64,000 nucleotides of DNA from Planctomycetia bacterium (lineage in GTDB: Bacteria > Planctomycetota > Phycisphaerae > Phycisphaerales > SM1A02), in assembly GCA_005776885.1 (NCBI GenBank), contig SXOD01000011.1, positions 49,552 through 113,551 on the forward strand, read 5' to 3'. The notes below the pieces were generated by a model. It did not search any database and was not told the origin of the DNA. It worked only from the letters and a program-made list of their open reading frames with translations. Position numbers and translations under genes: made by a program. Position 1 is the stretch's first letter. Every line of letters begins with the position of its first letter. Positions 16,748 to 25,555 of the stretch are shown here, one piece after another.

Positions 16748-18727
16748 GTGGCGATGCCATTCTTCGAGCACCAGGACCGCGCACGCCGTTCCACCGGTCG
16801 GCTGGTCCTGCTCTTCGCCCTTGGGTACGCACTGACCTGCGGGTCGATCTGGCTCATTGTCTCCGGCCTTGTGCTGGCGGCCGACGAGGGCCGTGGCAAC
16901 TTCGCCCAGATTGCCTTCGATCCCAACGTCTTGCTGTGGTCGTGGGGTCCCATCAGCCTCATCATCGGCGTCACCAGCCTGGTCAAGCACGGTGAACTTT
17001 CTGGTGGCGGCGCCAAGGTGGCTCGATTGTTTGGTGGCGTCGAGGTCGATCCAGCCACGGGCAGCCCGGCAGAGCGGCAGCTGCTCAATGTGGTCGAGGA
17101 GATGTCGCTGGCCAGCGGGTGCCCTGTCCCCCGCGTGTTCGTCATCCAGGACAACGCGATCAACGCCTTCGCGGCTGGTGACTCGCCCGATGACGCGGCC
17201 ATCGGCGTGACATCGCAGGCCATCGAGTCCTTTGAGCGTGACGAGCTCCAGGGAGTGATCGCCCACGAGTTCAGCCACATCTTCCACGGTGACATGCGCA
17301 TGAACAAGCGAATCACCGCGGCCATCGCCGGCATCATGGCCCTGGGCATCGTGGGGTGGATCATGATGCGCTACATCGGCCCGGCCATCGCGCGATCGGG
17401 CGGCGGCCGCAAGAACAATGGTGCCCCGATCGGGCTGGCGATCATCCTTGGCGGGCTTGCCCTCATGGCGATCGGGGCAATCGGCACGTTCTTTGGGCAG
17501 GTGATCCAGGCCGCCATCAGTCGCCAGCGCGAGTTCCTGGCGGATGCCAGTGCCGTGCAGTACACGCGCAACCCACGTGGCATCGCCAATGCGCTTCGAC
17601 GCATCGGGGGCTGGCGCAAGACAGTCGTGGAGAACACGAAGGTGGCCGCCTGCAGCCACTATTTCTTCTGCTCGGCAGTCGACTCTGTGTTCAATACCCA
17701 CCCGCCGCTGGAAGAGCGCATCCGCCGAATCGAGGCGCTCCCCATCACCGCCGAGATTGGTGATGGCGGGACCGCCGGCCAGTCGATGGCTCAGCGCACG
17801 GCGCCCCGGCCCACCTCGCGCGCGACCTCGTTGCCACACGTGCCTGGAACGCCGGGAATCCCTGGAGTCCCACCCATCCCTGGAATGCCACGAGTCCCCG
17901 GCATGCCAATCATGGGCGCGGCACCGTTGGCCATGGCTGTCGCCAGCGTCGGAACGATCACCGCCGACCGGATCAAGTGGGCCCAGCAGGCACTTCACTC
18001 GATCCCCGACCAGGTCCGGGACGCGGCCAAGTCGCCAGCAGGTGCACGGGCACTCTTCGTGCTGCTGCTTGGTGCCGGCGACGCTGAAATCGAGGCCATG
18101 CGGTCGATCGACCCAGACGCGTCCCCCATCGCGACGAAGGTTGCCCCACTCCTTCGCGCGCTCAGCCGACGCGACCGAATGGTGGTGGCCGACTTGGCGA
18201 TGCCAGCGCTCCGCCGCACCGATCCTGGTGACTACAGGCGCTACCGAAAGCAACTGGCTGGCTTGGTCCGCGCCGACGGCCGTGTCACGTTGGCGGAGTG
18301 GACCTTGCTCAACGCGCTTCGCGCCCATGTCGAGTGGCCGATGTTCGGGTCGCCGGACCGCTCGGTGCCTGGGTCGCAGCGCCTCATCGCGCTCCGCGCC
18401 CCGGTGGTGACCTACCTCGGGATCCTTGCCCAGGCTGGGTCTGATCCGGATGGTGCCGCCCATGCGTTGGCTGCCGGATTGTCGGTGCTCCACATCGGTG
18501 GCGGCGGGCTCCCCCCCACGGACACACTGAACCTGGACGCACTGGCCAAGGCGTGTGAACAACTGCGCTCCCTCGACCCACGGGACCGCGACAGCCTCCT
18601 CCAGGCCGCCGCAGCCGTGGTCTCGCATGACCAACGCGTCGCCGACGACGAGTACGACATCGTGCGCGTCCTGGCCGACACCCTTGGTGCGCCGCTCCCT
18701 CCATTGGTGTCGCCAGCGGCTGCATGA
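16748..18727 (+). CDS. M48 (HtpX-like) membrane zinc metallopeptidase
   Basis: A 659-residue M48 peptidase. Two transmembrane segments (about 18-45 and 63-80) precede the zinc motif HEFSH at residues 173-177; two more hydrophobic segments (near 195-215 and 225-250) and the downstream SRQREFLADASAV ligand region follow. A proline/glycine-rich linker near residues 365-393 has a PGxP repeat. The C-terminal ~270 residues are helical and look like a separate domain not typical of HtpX. The frame opens with GTG at 16748; an ATG two codons later is an alternative. The preceding lemA and following pcp (ATGA overlap) suggest one transcript. Role: envelope protein quality control. Confidence 0.88.
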   Translation: MAMPFFEHQDRARRSTGRLVLLFALGYALTCGSIWLIVSGLVLAADEGRGNFAQIAFDPNVLLWSWGPISLIIGVTSLVKHGELSGGGAKVARLFGGVEVDPATGSPAERQLLNVVEEMSLASGCPVPRVFVIQDNAINAFAAGDSPDDAAIGVTSQAIESFERDELQGVIAHEFSHIFHGDMRMNKRITAAIAGIMALGIVGWIMMRYIGPAIARSGGGRKNNGAPIGLAIILGGLALMAIGAIGTFFGQVIQAAISRQREFLADASAVQYTRNPRGIANALRRIGGWRKTVVENTKVAACSHYFFCSAVDSVFNTHPPLEERIRRIEALPITAEIGDGGTAGQSMAQRTAPRPTSRATSLPHVPGTPGIPGVPPIPGMPRVPGMPIMGAAPLAMAVASVGTITADRIKWAQQALHSIPDQVRDAAKSPAGARALFVLLLGAGDAEIEAMRSIDPDASPIATKVAPLLRALSRRDRMVVADLAMPALRRTDPGDYRRYRKQLAGLVRADGRVTLAEWTLLNALRAHVEWPMFGSPDRSVPGSQRLIALRAPVVTYLGILAQAGSDPDGAAHALAAGLSVLHIGGGGLPPTDTLNLDALAKACEQLRSLDPRDRDSLLQAAAAVVSHDQRVADDEYDIVRVLADTLGAPLPPLVSPAAA

Positions 18728-19377
18728 CCGCCATGGGACCTCGACTCCTCATCACTGGATTCGAACCCTTCGGCGGGAGCGCCGTCAACCCAAGCATGAT
18801 GGCCGCGGAAGTGATCGCTCGCGTCGGCGTGGATGGGTTCGAGTCCTGCCGATGCGCCATCCTTCCCGTGGTTGGTGGCACGGGGCCAGGGTCGGCCTGC
18901 CGTGCGCTCCTCGGTGCGGTGGCCTCGCTCGGGCCACTCCGCGATGGTGACGTGCTGGTGTGCCTTGGGGAGTCGATGCGCAGCGACAGCCTGCACGTGG
19001 AACGCGTGGCCGTCAATCGACGTTCCTATCGCATCGCGGACAACGCCGGCACGCTGGTTGAGGACAAGCCTGTCGTGGAGGGTGGCGTGGCGGCACGATT
19101 CGCCACGCTTCCGGTGGATGACTGCTGCCACGCCGCCCGCCATGTCGGCGTCCCATGCCAGCCAAGCGACAGTGCAGGGACCTACCTCTGCAACGAAATC
19201 ATGTTTCACTCGCTGGACCTGGCCGACGTGGGCCGCGCCCCTCGCCGATGTGGGTTCATCCATGTTCCACAGCTTCCGGAACAGGCGCAGCTTGATGGGC
19301 GCCCTGATTCGTCCATGTCGCTTGATGACACCGTGCGTGGCATCCGTGCCATCCTGGAACGGGTCGCAACCTCGTAG
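18724..19377 (+). CDS. pcp: pyroglutamyl peptidase I (C15)
   Basis: A 217-residue cytoplasmic cysteine peptidase that removes N-terminal pyroglutamate. The family opening TGFEPFGGSAVNPS is at residues 11-24. The catalytic triad can be assigned to Glu83 (LGES), Cys156 (SAGTYLCNE) and His180 (GFIHVPQLPEQ). Length matches the usual 205-220. It overlaps the stop of the M48 gene by four bases and is followed 15 bases later by lipA. Confidence 0.88.
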   Translation: MTAMGPRLLITGFEPFGGSAVNPSMMAAEVIARVGVDGFESCRCAILPVVGGTGPGSACRALLGAVASLGPLRDGDVLVCLGESMRSDSLHVERVAVNRRSYRIADNAGTLVEDKPVVEGGVAARFATLPVDDCCHAARHVGVPCQPSDSAGTYLCNEIMFHSLDLADVGRAPRRCGFIHVPQLPEQAQLDGRPDSSMSLDDTVRGIRAILERVATS

Positions 19378-19392
19378 AATGGCCGATTCGCC

Positions 19393-20454
19393 ATGTCGGA
19401 TCCGTGCCCGACTTCCCGTGACGCTGCTCCACCGGTCGCCCTCGCGCCGGCAGCGATCGCACGCACGCTGGAGCGCCACCCCCGGCCGCTCGGCGGCGAC
19501 ACGGCCCGAAATGTCGGCCCAGCCATCTTCAGCCTCTCCGGCAGCGTCATCAACAACCTTGGCGGTGCGACACAGCAGCGCGTGGTCGGGCGCAAGCCGG
19601 ACTGGCTCCGCGCGCGGATGCCTGGTGGACAGGCCTACCTCGCCCTCAAGGACTTGATCGATGAGCATGGTCTCCACACGGTCTGCCAGGAGGCCAGTTG
19701 CCCAAACATGGGCGAGTGCTGGAGCCGAGGCAGCGCCACCATCATGATCCTGGGCGACACCTGCACACGATCGTGCGGGTTCTGCAACGTGAAGACCGGC
19801 AAGCCAGGACCCGTGGACCTGGATGAGCCACGGCGAGTGGCGGACGTGCTGGCCAAGGTGTCGCTGAAGCATGTGGTCATCACCAGTGTGGACCGGGACG
19901 ACTTGCCGGACGGTGGTGCGGCCATCTGGGCCGAGACGATCCAGCGCGTCCATGAATCGTGCCCGGGCATGAGTGTGGAGGTGTTGACGGGCGACTTCAA
20001 GGGCATCGAGCGCGACATCGAGACAGTCTGCCGTTCCCGCCCGGAGATCATCTCGCACAACATGGAAACGGTGCTGCGGATGCACCCCGCCGTCCGGCCG
20101 CAAGCCAAGTACCAGCGTTCACTGGACGTGCTGCGCCAGTTCAAGGCCAGTGGGTTGGTGACCAAGACCGGCTTCATGGCCGGCATCGGCGAGCGTGACG
20201 ACGAAGTCCTTGAGTTGATCGCCGATATCCAGGGGACGACCGCCGTGGATGTCCTCACGGTCGGGCAGTACCTCCAGCCCACCCGAAACCACCTGCCCAT
20301 CGACCGCTGGGTGACGCCCGACCAGTTTGCGTCCTACAAGCGCTCGGCGCTGGCGGCTGGCTTCCGGGTCTGTGAAAGCGGGCCGCTGGTGCGAAGTAGT
20401 TACCGGGCCGATGAACAGGCGGCCTTGCTGGCCGCTCGCCCGGGCGCCCAATGA
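19393..20454 (+). CDS. lipA: lipoyl synthase
   Basis: LipA is a radical-SAM enzyme that inserts two sulfurs into protein-bound octanoyl groups to make the lipoyl cofactor of 2-oxoacid dehydrogenases. The 353-residue protein has the auxiliary-cluster motif CQEASCPNMGEC (Cys98, 103, 109), the radical-SAM motif CTRSCGFC (Cys124, 128, 131) and the C-terminal RSSYRA motif whose Ser ligates the auxiliary cluster. The N-terminus is about 30 residues longer than in enteric LipA and low in conservation, so the true start could be downstream of 19393. It is the fourth gene of the lemA-M48-pcp-lipA run. Confidence 0.93.
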   Translation: MSDPCPTSRDAAPPVALAPAAIARTLERHPRPLGGDTARNVGPAIFSLSGSVINNLGGATQQRVVGRKPDWLRARMPGGQAYLALKDLIDEHGLHTVCQEASCPNMGECWSRGSATIMILGDTCTRSCGFCNVKTGKPGPVDLDEPRRVADVLAKVSLKHVVITSVDRDDLPDGGAAIWAETIQRVHESCPGMSVEVLTGDFKGIERDIETVCRSRPEIISHNMETVLRMHPAVRPQAKYQRSLDVLRQFKASGLVTKTGFMAGIGERDDEVLELIADIQGTTAVDVLTVGQYLQPTRNHLPIDRWVTPDQFASYKRSALAAGFRVCESGPLVRSSYRADEQAALLAARPGAQ

Positions 20455-20617
20455 ACCACGCCCAGCCGGAGCCAGGAGCGTCAGGAGCGTCGGAAGTGTT
20501 GGCCTTGTCGGCCATCGACATCCCCTCCTGAAGTGGCAAGAAAGAAATGAAATCCGGGAACAGGTTGCTTGCCGATCCGTATCTAGATTCGACCCTTGGT
20601 CCATGGAGGGTTACCGA

Positions 20618-20968
20618 ATGGAGGAGTGTCACGATCGTTCTGCCTTGCTTGCGCTTCGACGGGCCATGGCTGCGGCCTTGGCGGAGGAGCGTCGTCACAA
20701 CACCCGGTTCAATGCCTACTGCCATGTGACGGTGCGGTGGCACCATGAGCCTGGCGAGGCGAAGCAGTATGAGGCCCTGGACTTGAGCGAGACGGGCATC
20801 CGTGTCAAGACGGATGGCGTGCTTCCTGAGGGCCTGACGGGCCGTGTCCGCTGGAGCAGTGGCAATCACCACGAGGAGGATCGACCCCTCATGGTGGTGT
20901 GGAGTCGACCGATTCACTCGCCCGAGGGGGAAATCTCCCATTTCGAGGCGGGGCTTCGGCTTTTCTAG
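20618..20968 (+). CDS. PilZ-domain protein
   Basis: A 116-residue single-domain protein with the two PilZ signatures: the RRHNTRF arginine-rich motif near residues 24-30 and the DLSETGIRV box (DxSxxG) near 58-66. PilZ domains bind cyclic di-GMP and change shape to control motility, polysaccharide synthesis or secretion. The start at 20618 has GGAGGG seven bases upstream, better than the in-frame ATG at 20603. A GGDEF protein, the likely source of cyclic di-GMP, is encoded 2 kb away. The last bases overlap the end of the convergent M16 gene by four bases. Confidence 0.75.
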   Translation: MEECHDRSALLALRRAMAAALAEERRHNTRFNAYCHVTVRWHHEPGEAKQYEALDLSETGIRVKTDGVLPEGLTGRVRWSSGNHHEEDRPLMVVWSRPIHSPEGEISHFEAGLRLF

Positions 20969-22194
20969 ACGCCAGCCTCCGGCACCATCGTCCCGACGCA
21001 GCGTGGCTGCATGGGCCAATGGTCCAGCACGTCGCGCAGGTCATTCAAGGTGAGGGCGTCGATCTTGGCGACTTCATCGTCCAGTGAGGCGTAGGTGCCA
21101 AGCGCGGCCACGTGTCGCCCCAGCCGCTTCATGCGCCCTGATGGGCGCTCGCCGGCGAACACCGCTGCCGTGTTGACGCGAGCCTTGGCGCGGAGGAGTT
21201 CACCTTCACTGAGCGTGTCGCGCAGTCGGCTGGCTTCGTCGCGGATGACTGACTCCACCTCGGGCAGTCGATCCGGGTCGCAGGTGGCGTCGGCCAGCGC
21301 GACACCGGTTCCATCCATCGGCATCACGCCGCACGAGACGTTCTCGGCGATGCCCTTGTCCACCAACGCCCAGTCCAGGCGTGAGTTGTCGCTCCCGCCG
21401 AGGATGAAGGCTGCGATGGATGCGGCACGGCGAGAGTCATCATCCTGTGGTGGCGCCGGCCAGGCCATGAGCAGGTAGCCACGGCGAGCCTTCTTGCTGG
21501 TGAGGGCCAGGCGGCCCTCGTGTGAGTGGACAGGCGTGGCGTCGCGGGTTGGTGCCACCCTCGGCCAGTCCGCCGTCTCGCGCTCGACGTGGGCGACAAG
21601 CGTGTCAAAGTCAAGCTTGCCGGCGGCGGCGATGACCCCATTGTTGGCCGCATAGTGCGTCGTGAAGTACGTGTGGAGGTCGCTGGCCGTCATCGGGCGG
21701 ATCGTGGTTGGGAGCCCCAGCACCCGATGACCAAGCGGCACTTCGCCAAAATAGGACTCCATTGTCGACTCATAGAGCACCGAATGGGGATCGTCGTCGT
21801 ACATGGCGATCTCCTCAAGGATCACGCCGCGTTCCTCGTTGACGTCGGCTTCCCGGAGGGATGGTCGAAACAGGTCGGCCACGAGTTCGGTGGCTCGTGT
21901 GAGGTGTTCCGGGAGGCATGAGGCGTGGTACGCGGTCACCTCCAGCGAGGTGAATGCGTTGTGCTTGGCGCCGATGGAATCAAAGTCCCGATTGACCTGC
22001 TCGGCGCTCCGCCTGGCACTTCCCTTGAACAGCATGTGCTCAAGGAAGTGGCTCACCCCCATGAGGGAGCGTGGTTCGTCGCGCGCGCCCGTGTCGACAA
22101 AGAAGCCCACCGCCGCGGTCACGGCGCCGGGGTCGACCTCGGCGTGGACACGAAGCCCGTTGGGGAGCGTGGCGGTGCAGTGGGTGAAGGCCAT
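20965..22194 (-). CDS. M16-family zinc metallopeptidase (catalytic)
   Basis: A 409-residue M16B-type peptidase. The zinc motif HFLEH is intact near residues 47-51 (SHFLEHMLFKG), and the downstream glutamate lies in EERGVILEEIAM. The second domain is present with ILGGSDNSRLDWALVDKGIAENVSCG. It resembles bacterial processing peptidases such as PqqL/MPP-beta homologues. The non-catalytic M16 protein encoded at 10594-11895 is a plausible partner. The start at 22194 opens with the typical LPNGLRVHAE strand and overlaps the end of recO by 76 bases. No signal peptide is visible. Confidence 0.88.
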   Translation of the reverse strand: MAFTHCTATLPNGLRVHAEVDPGAVTAAVGFFVDTGARDEPRSLMGVSHFLEHMLFKGSARRSAEQVNRDFDSIGAKHNAFTSLEVTAYHASCLPEHLTRATELVADLFRPSLREADVNEERGVILEEIAMYDDDPHSVLYESTMESYFGEVPLGHRVLGLPTTIRPMTASDLHTYFTTHYAANNGVIAAAGKLDFDTLVAHVERETADWPRVAPTRDATPVHSHEGRLALTSKKARRGYLLMAWPAPPQDDDSRRAASIAAFILGGSDNSRLDWALVDKGIAENVSCGVMPMDGTGVALADATCDPDRLPEVESVIRDEASRLRDTLSEGELLRAKARVNTAAVFAGERPSGRMKRLGRHVAALGTYASLDDEVAKIDALTLNDLRDVLDHWPMQPRCVGTMVPEAGV

Positions 22195-22967
22195 CCCGCG
22201 ATCGTAGCCATCGCCTGTGCGCCGGCGATCTCCGGGTAGAGCGCCGGAAGTGTGGGGAGCTCCTGCCCGACCACCTCACGGACGTGTGCCGCGAGAAGTC
22301 GCGCTGCGCGGGTCGTGCACCCAGGGCAACTGGACTCGAGGATGGCCAGTGTCTCATCCTCAGCACCGTGTGCGAGGAGCGCGATGAGCGCCCTCGCCGT
22401 GTCAACGCGGACCGGCCACGTTGGGCCGAGCGTGTCGCCGCCGGTGAAGCCGCCGTCATGGGGGGAGAAGCGAAGGAACTCCGACTCCCCGCAGAGTTGC
22501 TCTGGGGTTGGAAGCCGCACCCCATGCCCGGTGTGGCTCAAGAGGCACCACAGGAATCGGGCGACCGTGGCATCGATCGAGCCACCTCCCTGCCAGTCGT
22601 CAAGAGCCTCGACAAGGCCGTCGAACACGGCCTTGTGTGGGTCGTGGGGCATCACCAGCCGGCCGATGACGTCGGCGCAGAGGAACGCAGCCTGGTTGCG
22701 CCGCAGGTCGGTGCGCAGGCAAGGCCAGGTGGTGGTCAGTTGCCATCGCCCGAACGTGGAGAGGTCGCGGCCCTTGCGGATGCTGAGCCCGGCGATTCCT
22801 CGTGAGAGGAGGTCCACCCCCCCGCCGAACGACCCGCGCTCGCGCCGTGATCCCTTGGCGATGGCGCGCACGAGGCCCGCCTCCCGGCAGAACAGGCTCA
22901 CGGTCTGGCTTGTCTCCGAGAAGTCCCAATGCCTGATGCACAGTGCGTCGTGGTCGGCGAGGCTCAT
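22119..22967 (-). CDS. recO: DNA repair protein RecO
   Basis: A 282-residue protein with the RecO layout: an N-terminal OB-fold (ALCIRHWDFSETSQTVSLFCREAGLVRAIAKGSRR) and a helical C-terminal domain with an ESSCPGCTTRAARLL segment in the zinc-finger area. RecO loads RecA onto SSB-coated DNA with RecR in recombinational repair. The start at 22967 is the first Met of the OB-fold, 13 bases after the REC-GGDEF stop. The C-terminal ~25 residues are read from bases that also encode the start of the M16 gene. Confidence 0.85.
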   Translation of the reverse strand: MSLADHDALCIRHWDFSETSQTVSLFCREAGLVRAIAKGSRRERGSFGGGVDLLSRGIAGLSIRKGRDLSTFGRWQLTTTWPCLRTDLRRNQAAFLCADVIGRLVMPHDPHKAVFDGLVEALDDWQGGGSIDATVARFLWCLLSHTGHGVRLPTPEQLCGESEFLRFSPHDGGFTGGDTLGPTWPVRVDTARALIALLAHGAEDETLAILESSCPGCTTRAARLLAAHVREVVGQELPTLPALYPEIAGAQAMATIAGWPSPTAPPRSPTGFVSTPRSTPAP

Positions 22968-22980
22968 TGGCGGCGGTGCC

Positions 22981-23961
22981 CTACGCCTCCTCCTCGATCG
23001 ACTCGCCACACAGTTCGTCGGCGCTGACGACTCGATTGCGCGCCGCCCCGCCACTGCCTCCCTTGGCCGCGTAGAGCGCCTGGTCGGCCATCCGCACGAG
23101 GTCTGTCCGGCCGGCATGCTCCCCACAGCTGGCCAAGTCAGCCACGCCCAGGCTCACGGTCACGATCACGGGACCCTTGTCCGCCGCCGCGGCGTGTGGT
23201 GGGATAGTCCAGACCTGTTCTTGCATCATCACCCGGTACCGCTCGGCCACTTCTCGCGCCTCTCGCAGCCCTGTGTGCGGCAGGATCACGGCAAACTCGT
23301 CACCGCCGAACCGGCACGCAATGTCGCTCGCACGTCCGTGGGACAGGATCCGGCCAAACTGCTCGAGCACCTTGTCGCCGAATGGGTGGCCAAACGTGTC
23401 GTTGAGTGGCTTGAATCTGTCGATGTCGGTCATGACAATCGACAACGGCCGGCTGTGTCGGCGGGCCTCGGCCACCTCGGCGCGGAGCCGCTGGTCGAAG
23501 TAGGCGCGATTCCACAGCTCCGTCAGTCCATCGACCTGCGCCCGCTGCTCCAGCATGTGCAGCGTCCGCTGCGCACGAAGCTGGCACCGGAGGCGTGCGC
23601 GAAGCTCGAACTCGTCGAAGGGCTTCGTGATGAAGTCAACCGCACCCAGGTCCAGCGCCTTGACGCGCTGGTCGCCATCGCTCTCGCCGCTGATGAATAT
23701 CACGGTGATTCCGGAGGTGGCTTCATCGTCCTTGAGGCGTTGCAGCACCTGCAGCCCGTCCATCTCGTCGTCGATGCGGAGGTCCAGGAGGATCAGGTCT
23801 GGATGCACTTCCTTGGCCATCGCCAGTCCGTCACTGGATGTCAGCGCGCTGTGGATGTCGTATTTCTCCGTGGCCAATCGGATCTTGAGGAGCCGATGGA
23901 TTGGCTCGGCATCGTCGATCACCAGGATCGATGGCGAGGCGCGCGTCATCCACTTGTTCAT
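22981..23961 (-). CDS. response regulator with diguanylate cyclase (REC-GGDEF)
   Basis: A 326-residue cytoplasmic signalling protein. The receiver domain (residues 11-130) has the acidic pair DD at 16-17, the phospho-acceptor Asp60 (LILLDLR) and the KP motif (ITKPFDE). The GGDEF domain (about 145-310) has an intact active site GGDEF at 219-223. An RxxD inhibitory site (RASD, 210-213) lies exactly five residues before it, predicting feedback inhibition by cyclic di-GMP. The start at 23961 overlaps the stop of the HPt gene (ATGA) and follows a G-rich sequence. It probably receives phosphate from the coupled HPt protein. Confidence 0.92.
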   Translation of the reverse strand: MNKWMTRASPSILVIDDAEPIHRLLKIRLATEKYDIHSALTSSDGLAMAKEVHPDLILLDLRIDDEMDGLQVLQRLKDDEATSGITVIFISGESDGDQRVKALDLGAVDFITKPFDEFELRARLRCQLRAQRTLHMLEQRAQVDGLTELWNRAYFDQRLRAEVAEARRHSRPLSIVMTDIDRFKPLNDTFGHPFGDKVLEQFGRILSHGRASDIACRFGGDEFAVILPHTGLREAREVAERYRVMMQEQVWTIPPHAAAADKGPVIVTVSLGVADLASCGEHAGRTDLVRMADQALYAAKGGSGGAARNRVVSADELCGESIEEEA

Positions 23962-24263
23962 GGGGGACCCCCGGCGTGGCATTCTGAGGCAACCGCGCGA
24001 AAGGCGTTCAGTGCATCGATGGTGGGGCCGCGGTCGCTTGCCTTCGCCGCCGTTTCGAGCTGCGCTGCCGACTGGGTGATCTGGTCGAATCCGTAGCCGC
24101 CACCCGCTCCCTTGACTTGGTGGGCCAGCCGCTGGACCTGGTGATACTCGCCTCGCTGCAACGCCTCATCCATCGCCAGCACCCGATCCGGCAACTCGGC
24201 GACAAACATGGCGATGATTTCGGCCATGTCGGGGTCGGCGTGGTATCGGCTGAAGATCGGCAT
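23958..24263 (-). CDS. HPt phosphotransfer protein
   Basis: A 101-residue histidine phosphotransfer domain. The HPt signature is LAHQVKGAGGGYGF with the phospho-accepting His at residue 48, in a four-helix bundle context (DPDMAEIIAMFVAELPDRVLAMDEAL). It would relay phosphate between a hybrid histidine kinase not present here and a receiver. Because its stop overlaps the start of the REC-GGDEF gene, that receiver is the most likely partner. The start at 24263 opens a typical HPt N-terminus. Confidence 0.85.
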   Translation of the reverse strand: MPIFSRYHADPDMAEIIAMFVAELPDRVLAMDEALQRGEYHQVQRLAHQVKGAGGGYGFDQITQSAAQLETAAKASDRGPTIDALNAFRAVASECHAGGPP

Positions 24264-24527
24264 GGGGTGAATCGAGTCGGTTGGCGACCTGCGTGGATTC
24301 CTCTGGAAGCGGTGACGTGGCGACACCTCTGACGGAGTGGCTCCACAAGGTAGTTTCAGATTCGATTTGCTGCCGTCAAGGGAAACGTGACTGAACCGTT
24401 GACCGTCGTGGCAGGGCTCGACCGGAGGGGAAAGCATGGGGCGCCGTGGTACGATTGTCCGTTCCGCATCGGCTGCCTCCACCGCGTCCAGAACATGCTT
24501 CCCTCCCCCCCTCCGAGAGACTCCCAC

Positions 24528-25466
24528 ATGGGATTCCTGTACCTGCCGCCCTTTCGCGTGCAGGGCATCAGCGTGGCGGGCGAGGAGGCGGTGGTCCAGC
24601 TCCCGGAACTGGATGTGGCCTTTGACATCGGGCTCTGTCCACGCCCGGTCCTGAGCTCCAAGACCATCGCGCTCAGCCATGCCCACATGGACCACATCGC
24701 GGGGCTCCCCTACTGGTTCAGCCAGCGATCCTTCCAGCAGCAGCCCCCGGGGCGTGTGGTCTGCCACCACGCCATCGCCGGGGCCATCGACAGGATGATG
24801 CAGAGTTGGGTGGACCTGGAGCAGCAGCGCACCCCGTATGAGGTGGTCTCGCTCGCGCCCGGGCAATCGACCCCGCTGGGTCGCGACCGCGAGTTGCATG
24901 CCATCGAGGTGCCCCACACCGTGCCGGCCCTTGGGTACTGCGTGACCGAGCGCCGCCGCAAGTTGAGGCCTGAGTTTGCCAATATTCCCTCAAGCCAGAT
25001 CCGTGCGCTGCGGGAGCGGGGCGAGGAGATCACCCATGACGTGGAGATCCCGCTCGTGGCGTACACGGGAGACACCGCACCGGGCGACCATCTCTTGCAG
25101 GATGGCTTCAAGAGGGCCAAGATCCTGGTCGTTGAATGCACGTTTTTCCTGGCCGAGCACTACGACCGCGCCGGCAAGGGCAAGCACCTCCACATCCGCG
25201 ACATCGAGCGATACCTGGGCCACTGGGAGGCGGAAGATGTCGTGTTGGTCCACCTCTCACGCCGCACGCCGTTGCCGTTGGCGCGCGAGGTTGTCGCGGA
25301 CGTGGCGCAGGGTCGACGCGTGCACCTCTTGATGGATGGGCGGACCAACCGGGCCCGCTATGACGCGCAGCTTGCAGCGGCTGGGCAACCGAAGGAGAGT
25401 CGATCCGCCGAGCCCACGGAAGCTCCCGCCGAGTCCGCTGCCGAGGCCCCGGCCGGCACGGAGTAG
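24528..25466 (+). CDS. RNase Z-like MBL-fold hydrolase
   Basis: A 312-residue metallo-beta-lactamase-fold protein with the RNase Z/ElaC-type zinc motif HAHMDH (SHAHMDHIAGLPYWF). Other ligand regions are EVPHTVPALGY, YTGDTAPGD and VLVHLSRR. It has no beta-CASP domain. It may process tRNA 3' ends or act on a small molecule; the missing exosite arm of true RNase Z makes the tRNA role uncertain. The C-terminal ~30 residues are Ala/Glu/Pro-rich and probably disordered. The start at 24528 begins the compact domain; in-frame ATGs at 24387 and 24495 are alternatives. It precedes dnaA by 89 bases. Confidence 0.8.
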   Translation: MGFLYLPPFRVQGISVAGEEAVVQLPELDVAFDIGLCPRPVLSSKTIALSHAHMDHIAGLPYWFSQRSFQQQPPGRVVCHHAIAGAIDRMMQSWVDLEQQRTPYEVVSLAPGQSTPLGRDRELHAIEVPHTVPALGYCVTERRRKLRPEFANIPSSQIRALRERGEEITHDVEIPLVAYTGDTAPGDHLLQDGFKRAKILVVECTFFLAEHYDRAGKGKHLHIRDIERYLGHWEAEDVVLVHLSRRTPLPLAREVVADVAQGRRVHLLMDGRTNRARYDAQLAAAGQPKESRSAEPTEAPAESAAEAPAGTE

Positions 25467-25555
25467 GCTGATCCGTTTCCACATTCCACCACTCTTTCCG
25501 CTCCTGTTCCCCCCCGTCCCTTTCTTGCCAGTCGCCACCCGCAGCAGGCCCATTC

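Noticed and set aside
16064..18634. An 856-codon open frame on the minus strand
   Set aside because: It is antisense to lemA and the M48 peptidase, both of which have clear family motifs; the antisense product shows none.
18412..20103. A 563-codon open frame on the minus strand
   Set aside because: Antisense to pcp and lipA, whose catalytic motifs are intact on the plus strand.
22252..24096. A 614-codon open frame on the plus strand
   Set aside because: Antisense to recO and the REC-GGDEF gene; no protein-like segments.
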